Assembly (NCBI GenBank): GCA_016937725.1
Contig: JAFGVZ010000069.1
Span: 1-10,715, forward strand
From: Paracoccaceae bacterium
GTDB lineage: Bacteria; Pseudomonadota; Alphaproteobacteria; Rhodobacterales; Rhodobacteraceae
Length of the DNA: 10,715 bases
Direction: 5' to 3'
Shown: positions 7,022 through 10,715 of the stretch, in pieces
How the letters are laid out: each line of letters begins with the position of its first letter
How positions within the stretch are numbered: position 1 is the first letter of the stretch
Translations under genes and position numbers: made by a program
Notes under the pieces: generated by a model
Database searches by the model: none
Told to the model about the DNA's origin: nothing
What the model saw: only the letters and a program-made list of their open reading frames with translations

Positions 7022-7854
7022 ACTGCCATGCCCTTGGCCAGCGCATCAAACGCGCGCAGTTGCGCGATCAGCCCTTCCATCTGGTCCACCGGGATCATGT
7101 TCGGCCCGTCCGAAGGCGCGTTGTCCGGGTCTTCATGCGTTTCAATGAACAGGGCCGACACTCCCACAGCACAGGCCGCGCGCGCCAAGACCGGCGCGAA
7201 TTCGCGCTGCCCGCCGCTTGTCGCCCCCTGCCCGCCGGGTTGCTGCACCGAATGCGTGGCGTCGAACACCACGGGGTAGCCCGTTTGCGCCATGATCGGC
7301 AGGCCCCGAAAATCGCTGACCAGCGTGTTATAGCCAAACGATGTGCCCCGGTCGCAGAGCAGGATGCGGGTGTTGCCGGTAGAAGCAATTTTCTCGGCCA
7401 CGTTTCCCATGTCCCATGGCGCAAGGAACTGGCCCTTTTTCACATTGATCGCGGCACCCGTCTCGCCTGCCGCCAGCAAAAGGTCGGTCTGACGACACAG
7501 GAAAGCCGGGATCTGCAACACGTCGCAAGCTTGGGCGGCAGGCGCGCATTGGCGTGCGTCATGCACGTCGGTTAGCACCGGGCAGCCGAATTCGTCGCGG
7601 ATTTTCGACAGGATCGACAGCCCTTCCTCCATCCCCAACCCGCGCTGGGTGCTGATGGACGACCGGTTCGCCTTGTCGTAGCTGGCCTTGAAAATGAACT
7701 GCGTGCCGGTAGGTGCACAGGCCGCCGCAATCCGCTCGGCCATCATGCGGGCATGGTCCAAGCTTTCCAACTGGCATGGCCCGGATATCAGGGCAAAAGG
7801 GTGTTTGCCGCCGATCTGAATATCGCCAACCGTCACAATCCGTGCAGTGCTCAT
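7018..7854 (-). CDS. kdsA: 3-deoxy-8-phosphooctulonate synthase (Kdo-8-phosphate synthase), metal-dependent type
   Basis: Condenses phosphoenolpyruvate with arabinose 5-phosphate to Kdo 8-phosphate, the committed step of Kdo synthesis, in the cytoplasm. The 278-residue TIM-barrel protein has ALISGPCQLES (21-31), FKASYDKANRSS (55-66), LQIPAFLCRQTDLL (113-126), NVKKGQFLAPWD (137-148) and FDATHSVQQPGG (197-208). Cys27, His201, Glu238 and Asp249 match the metal ligands of the metal-dependent class typified by Aquifex aeolicus. The E. coli enzyme has asparagine in place of the cysteine and needs no metal. The start at 7854 has AAGGA nine bases upstream; longer in-frame starts would run into the preceding gene and are rejected. 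It begins 74 bases after the cysteine-cluster gene and overlaps kdsB by four bases. The kdsC and kdsD genes needed for the pathway are not in the window. Confidence 0.95.
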   Translation of the reverse strand: MSTARIVTVGDIQIGGKHPFALISGPCQLESLDHARMMAERIAAACAPTGTQFIFKASYDKANRSSISTQRGLGMEEGLSILSKIRDEFGCPVLTDVHDARQCAPAAQACDVLQIPAFLCRQTDLLLAAGETGAAINVKKGQFLAPWDMGNVAEKIASTGNTRILLCDRGTSFGYNTLVSDFRGLPIMAQTGYPVVFDATHSVQQPGGQGATSGGQREFAPVLARAACAVGVSALFIETHEDPDNAPSDGPNMIPVDQMEGLIAQLRAFDALAKGMAV

Positions 7855-7928
7855 AGGTCTGGTCCTTTGTCGCTTGCCCCGTTTTGTGGCCCGCGACAGC
7901 ACTTGTCCAGCCCTGACTGCGGCGCGCC

Positions 7929-8519
7929 CTAGTCGCGCAGGAAGCCGGTTTCGAAATTCTGCCGAATGAAGTTGCGGAAACTGTCGAAATGGAACCACGC
8001 CACATCTCGGACAGGTTTCACGATCTCGACCCCAAGCGCGCGACCTTGCACATAATGCTCTTCCGCATCCAGAGCGGTGGCAGGGCGCAGGGTGCCGAAA
8101 TGCTCTGGCATGGCGGCGACAAACCCATCAATCGCGCGCGATTGTAGCGCGCGCGCATCCTCGACCACCTGAATGGCGAATTCTGAGCCCACACTGCCAT
8201 CGCGCAACCACCCAAGCAGGGCGCAGCTATAGGTTTTGCCCGGCGCGCGGGCCGGGTCAGAACTGTCGGGAAAGATAGAGCCATCCACACACAAGTGGCA
8301 GCGCGCGCATATATCGGTCACAGGGCTGTCCACGCGCGTCGCCTCTGCTGCCTGCGGGGCTGCTTCGGGAAGGTCTGCGGTGAAATCCATCGCCGCGAAA
8401 TGCGCGGCAAATTCGGATTTATACCATTCCGCAAGCGGGCGCCCTTCGACGCCACCGTTATGGTAAGTGTCCGTCCAGGCAATAGTCTTGGCAGGGCGGG
8501 TCATGTGCAGGGTTGTCAT
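7929..8519 (-). CDS. Uncharacterised protein with CxxCxxC cysteine cluster
   Basis: A 196-residue protein I do not recognise. The start at 8519 is supported by GGAGAGA eight to ten bases upstream. It has no signal peptide or membrane segment, so it is probably cytoplasmic. The N-terminal third is rich in aromatic and acidic residues (AEWYKSEFAAHFAAMDF). The centre holds DICARCHLCVDGS with Cys71, Cys74 and Cys77, and a fourth cysteine (Cys99) follows in GKTYSCALLGW. That spacing could bind zinc or an iron-sulfur cluster. The C-terminal half looks alpha-helical and ends with DVAWFHFDSFRNFIRQNFETGFLRD, rich in Phe and Trp. It starts 19 bases after the kinase-fold gene, so the two are probably cotranscribed, and it precedes kdsA. 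No function can be assigned. Confidence 0.8.
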   Translation of the reverse strand: MTTLHMTRPAKTIAWTDTYHNGGVEGRPLAEWYKSEFAAHFAAMDFTADLPEAAPQAAEATRVDSPVTDICARCHLCVDGSIFPDSSDPARAPGKTYSCALLGWLRDGSVGSEFAIQVVEDARALQSRAIDGFVAAMPEHFGTLRPATALDAEEHYVQGRALGVEIVKPVRDVAWFHFDSFRNFIRQNFETGFLRD

Positions 8520-8538
8520 CTGTCTCTCTCCGGTCGGG

Positions 8539-9585
8539 TCAAGCGGCATCGGCCAGCGGGGCGAGTTCGCGCGCGACCTCGTCGAACATGGGCACCAGCG
8601 GCGCGGTCAAGCGGCTGCGGTCAGCAAAGAACATGGCGACGTTGCACAATTGCAAAGCGAAATCGGGGTGCAGGCCGACATCGTCACGCGCCACCACCTT
8701 GCGCTTGGATTTCCACCCGCGCTTGGCGACTTCGGATTGCATAAGCTGCAAACGCTGCAAGGCATGAAACACCGTGTAAATTGACAGATAGTTCAGCCAA
8801 TCTTCGCGCGACCCGGGGGTGTCCGGGTCATAAGCGTCGCGCACCATGTCGAACATGGTAGGCGCGTCCAAAGGCCAGCTTTCATCGGCGATGAGCCAAG
8901 CGAAATCCTCTGCCCCGTGACGCAGCCCACAATATTCGAAATCGAACCAGCGCAGTTTGCCCGCGTCGTCCAGCGCCGCGTTGCCAGAGCGGCAATCCCA
9001 TTTCACGAATTGACGAGGGGCAACCATCAGGGCGTCGAACACTTCGAACCGGTTAAAGCCTTTGCCGATCTTGGCGCCTTGCTTTTCCAGCTTGCGCACC
9101 GCGTTGACAACGCGCGTAACCCAAGCCTTGGTGGACCCAAGGGGTGGCATGTATTTGTGTAGCTCCGCCGCGCGCGCATCTCGGTGAATGGTGAACAAGC
9201 CTTCAACCGCTTTGGCCGCAATCTGCTGGCGGGCGGCGTCCCCTTCTTCGAACATAGCCACGTTCAGGCGGCGCTGGCCTGCATCGCTTTGGAACAGAAC
9301 ATCATCTGTCAGCCCCAGACAGCGTGGCATCGCATCGCAGGTGGCGCCAAGTTTTCGCAACGCAAAAGCTTCGATATGGGTGCGACGGAAGTTGTCACGG
9401 CAAGATGCGATGGCCGTCACGTCGCCCAGATGAACACGGTAGCTGGCGCGGTAGCTGCCACCGGGCGTGCTGATCCGGGTCAGCCTGTCACCAAACAGAT
9501 CGCGGGCGGCGGCATGGACGCGCCGAAACCGGGCCGCATCCTCTTTGTCCATATCCATATCGGCAATGGTTGCTTCAATATCCAT
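8539..9585 (-). CDS. Aminoglycoside phosphotransferase-fold (APH/choline kinase-like) protein
   Basis: A 348-residue predicted cytoplasmic kinase-like protein; the substrate is unknown. The N-lobe shows a glycine-rich loop, STPGGSYRASYRV (39-51), and a helix-C-like IEAFALRKLG (71-80). The C-lobe has the catalytic-loop pattern VKWDCRSGN (194-202), where Asp197 and Asn202 match the Asp and Asn of the usual HxDxxxxN. It is followed by RWFDFEYCGLRHGAEDFAWL (212-231), with Asp215 in the metal-binding position. The usual loop histidine is Lys195, and I cannot place the nucleotide-anchoring lysine: the strand reads AIASCR. The protein may be an unusual kinase or a binding-only relative. The start has AGAGGT eight bases upstream. 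It lies 135 bases after a terminator-bearing gap, so it probably begins a transcription unit with the cysteine-cluster gene and perhaps kdsA-kdsB, which makes a sugar or envelope substrate a guess only. Confidence 0.82.
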   Translation of the reverse strand: MDIEATIADMDMDKEDAARFRRVHAAARDLFGDRLTRISTPGGSYRASYRVHLGDVTAIASCRDNFRRTHIEAFALRKLGATCDAMPRCLGLTDDVLFQSDAGQRRLNVAMFEEGDAARQQIAAKAVEGLFTIHRDARAAELHKYMPPLGSTKAWVTRVVNAVRKLEKQGAKIGKGFNRFEVFDALMVAPRQFVKWDCRSGNAALDDAGKLRWFDFEYCGLRHGAEDFAWLIADESWPLDAPTMFDMVRDAYDPDTPGSREDWLNYLSIYTVFHALQRLQLMQSEVAKRGWKSKRKVVARDDVGLHPDFALQLCNVAMFFADRSRLTAPLVPMFDEVARELAPLADAA

Positions 9586-9672
9586 TTTGCACCTCTGCTA
9601 CGTTTATCGAACCAAGGAACCACAGAAAAATGGCGAAAACTGGACATGCGCGCGGCGGGCATGGATAAAGCG

Positions 9673-9703
9673 AAACCACCCGATGCAAGGCACCGGGCGG
9701 TTT
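9673..9703 (-). terminator. Hairpin terminator after the Gly-Ser-Lys/Arg repeat gene
   Basis: Two 13-base arms (9703-9691 and 9685-9673) flank a five-base loop, 17 bases after the stop codon of the repeat gene. In minus-strand RNA all 13 positions pair, two of them as G-U. In plus-strand RNA the same two positions are A-C mismatches, so the structure is best formed for the leftward gene. The 3' arm ends GGTTT and continues CGCTTTATCC, a short interrupted U-rich stretch. It should separate the repeat gene from the kinase-fold gene. Confidence 0.75.
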
Positions 9704-9720
9704 GTGTTGGTCAGATCAGA

Positions 9721-10590
9721 TCAGCACCAATCACGGTCATCGTCATCGTCATCCTCGTCGGTGTCGGGATGGTCTTCTTCCTCGGCATCGCCGGTGCTGA
9801 GTTGGGCCAGAATGTCGTCATCCTCGCTCTTCGGCTCTAGCGAAAGGTTGCCGTGCTCGTCTTCGACCAGGTTATAGTCGTAGTAAGCCTCGTCACCATT
9901 GGCATCGGTGCCGACCAGCGTGACCTGGTAGATTTCGCCAAGCTCGACGCCTTTGGCTTCCAGATCTGCCAAGACTTGGTCCTCGGCCTCTTCCAACGGC
10001 AGCTCGGCAAAGGTTGTGCCTTCGGGCAGCTGAACTTCGACCACTTGCGCCCAGCCTTCGGGCGTCAATTCGCTGGTCGAGCCATCATCATTGACGGTGC
10101 TGTAGAAGAACTTCATCTTGGCGATATCGCCGCCTTTGTCGCCACCGCCGGTGCCGCCACTGCCCTTGCTTCCCCGCGAGCCACAGCTACCGCGCGAGCC
10201 GCGACCGTGGGAACCACGGGACCCCTTGCTGCCGCGTGAGCCTTTGCTTCCGCGCGAACCGCGGGACCCTTTGCTGCCGCGTGAGCCTTTGCTACCGCGC
10301 GAACCACGGGACCCCTTGCTGCCGCGTGAGCCTTTGCTGCCGCGCGAACCGCGGGACCCCTTGCTGCCGCGTGAGCCTTTGCTACCGCGCGAACCGCGGG
10401 ACCCCTTGCTGCCGCGTGAGCCTTTGCTACCGCGCGAACCACGGGACCCCTTGCTGCCGCGTGAGCCTTTGCTGCCCTTAGAGCCTTTGCTTCCGCGCGA
10501 ACCGGAACCTTTGGACCCGTGCGAGCCGCCCCCTTTCTCGTCCTCGTTCTTGTTGAACTTCGACTTCCATGCTTTGAAAAATCTCATCAT
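9721..10590 (-). CDS. Gly-Ser-Lys/Arg triplet-repeat protein with acidic C-terminal tail, function unknown
   Basis: A 289-residue protein I do not recognise. Residues 1-20 are basic with no signal peptide (MMRFFKAWKSKFNKNEDEKG). Residues 22-146 are low complexity; from 30 to 125 there are 32 uninterrupted Gly-Ser-Lys or Gly-Ser-Arg triplets, mostly in the five-triplet order K, R, K, R, R. The run ends in SHGRGSRGSCGSRGSKG, with Cys136. Residues 156-255 form a probable small folded domain (KMKFFYSTVNDDGSTSELTP, EGWAQVVEVQLPEGTTFAEL, IYQVTLVGTDANGDEAYYDY). Residues 256-289 are strongly acidic and end DDDDDRDWC, with Cys289. The protein is therefore a strong basic-acidic polyampholyte. Every third residue is glycine, as in collagen, but the run lacks proline. 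ATG codons at 10590 and 10587 both suit the GGAG upstream; the second has the better spacing. It has its own terminator and is probably monocistronic. Confidence 0.85.
   Translation of the reverse strand: MMRFFKAWKSKFNKNEDEKGGGSHGSKGSGSRGSKGSKGSKGSRGSKGSRGSRGSKGSRGSKGSRGSRGSKGSRGSKGSRGSRGSKGSRGSKGSRGSRGSKGSRGSKGSRGSRGSKGSRGSKGSRGSHGRGSRGSCGSRGSKGSGGTGGGDKGGDIAKMKFFYSTVNDDGSTSELTPEGWAQVVEVQLPEGTTFAELPLEEAEDQVLADLEAKGVELGEIYQVTLVGTDANGDEAYYDYNLVEDEHGNLSLEPKSEDDDILAQLSTGDAEEEDHPDTDEDDDDDDRDWC
10218..10487 (-). repeat. Six tandem 45-bp units encoding the Gly-Ser-Lys/Arg run
   Basis: The hexamer gggacc recurs at 10218, 10263, 10308, 10353, 10398 and 10443, always 45 bases apart. Units 1-5 differ at only a few positions, for example gcttccg, gctaccg or gctgccg, and accgc or accac before the next unit. 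Unit 6 matches for about 32 bases and then diverges. Each unit encodes five Gly-Ser-X triplets with different Gly and Ser codons, and the codon choice is kept between units. That shows duplication of whole units rather than selection on single triplets. A weaker nine-base periodicity continues on both sides. Confidence 0.95.
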
Positions 10591-10612
10591 CGCTCTCCAA
10601 ATGTCTGACGTG

Positions 10613-10648
10613 AATGCCGAATGTCGTGCGGCATTAAGAAATCCTTAA
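10613..10648 (-). promoter_or_regulatory. Overlapping inverted repeats upstream of the repeat-protein gene
   Basis: A perfect seven-base inverted repeat, AATGCCG (10613-10619) and CGGCATT (10629-10635), has a nine-base spacer. A second one, TTAAG (10634-10638) and CTTAA (10644-10648), has a five-base spacer and shares two bases with the first. They lie 23-58 bases upstream of the start codon, where they could be an operator or a leader hairpin. I found no clear sigma70 elements in 10591-10715, so the promoter position is unknown. Confidence 0.4.
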
Positions 10649-10715
10649 GAGCAAAATGTGGCGATCCACGCCTTTAGAAGCCTTGCTCGGACATGATTCT
10701 GACATTTTTTCAAAG

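Noticed and set aside
7855..7928. Promoter before kdsA (TGGACA with weak downstream element)
   Set aside because: The -35 match is fair, but at 17 bases the downstream hexamer is CAAAAC, too poor to call.
8290..8310. CxxCH heme c motif (CARCH) in the cysteine-cluster protein
   Set aside because: The protein lacks a signal peptide for export to the periplasm, where heme is attached to c-type cytochromes. The third nearby cysteine also fits a metal or Fe-S site better.
9586..9672. Promoter of the kinase-fold gene using GATAAA near the start codon
   Set aside because: No acceptable -35 element lies 16-18 bases upstream, so the promoter cannot be placed.
10113..10442. Second minus-strand frame with Ala-Lys-Ala-His-Ala-Ala-like repeats
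   Set aside because: It is a shadow of the same repeat in another frame, has no ribosome binding site and ends at the repeat border.
10218..10487. CRISPR array
   Set aside because: The units are contiguous with no unique spacers, and the repeat is coding with a nine-base internal period.
10118..10648. Plus-strand open frame encoding proline-rich LLPREPRDP repeats opposite the triplet-repeat gene
   Set aside because: A 45-bp repeat unit is a multiple of three, so several frames stay open across it. The minus-strand frame has a ribosome binding site, a terminator and a non-repetitive domain; this one has none of these.

Overview
The window looks like a chromosomal segment of an alphaproteobacterium, most likely a member of the Rhodobacteraceae. 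The DNA is GC-rich and the genes are tightly packed. Several genes resemble what I remember of that group: a stand-alone CinA-type molybdopterin-binding protein followed by a GNAT protein whose N-terminus carries GGGKRVSAAT, and an MltB-type transglycosylase. The Kdo genes show a Gram-negative cell with lipopolysaccharide. This placement comes from memory of protein families; no search was run. All eleven genes lie on the minus strand, so transcription runs from high to low coordinates. There is no RNA gene, insertion sequence, CRISPR array or phage gene, and no gene-free stretch longer than about 135 bases.

In order of transcription, the window opens with a monocistronic gene (about 10590-9721) for an unusual low-complexity protein. 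It has a long run of Gly-Ser-Lys/Arg triplets, encoded by six tandem 45-bp units, then a small acidic domain and an aspartate-rich tail. Inverted repeats precede the gene and a strong 13-bp hairpin terminator follows it. It is the least ordinary item here. Next come an aminoglycoside-phosphotransferase-fold protein (9585-8539), a protein of unknown function with a CxxCxxC cluster (8519-7929), and kdsA (7854-7018) overlapping kdsB (7021-6206). The last two make Kdo-8-phosphate and CMP-Kdo for lipopolysaccharide.

After a gap of about 110-125 bases comes a four-gene polar amino acid-type ABC importer in the order permease, binding protein, permease, ATPase (6079-2729). The spacing is tight and the second permease probably starts with TTG. 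A good sigma70-like promoter (TTGAAA, 17 bp, TATACA) follows the ATPase stop and probably drives the cinA-like gene (2665-1934). That gene is joined by an ATGA overlap to a GNAT acetyltransferase (1937-1239). Last is a secreted lytic murein transglycosylase (1172 to beyond base 1), cut by the window edge inside its C-terminal peptidoglycan-binding domain.

Most of the window is ordinary housekeeping: envelope synthesis, cell-wall remodelling and nutrient uptake. The items worth a second look are the Gly-Ser-Lys/Arg repeat protein, the cysteine-cluster protein beside kdsA, the kinase-fold protein lacking the usual catalytic-loop histidine, and the binding protein whose usual amino acid-contacting residues appear altered.
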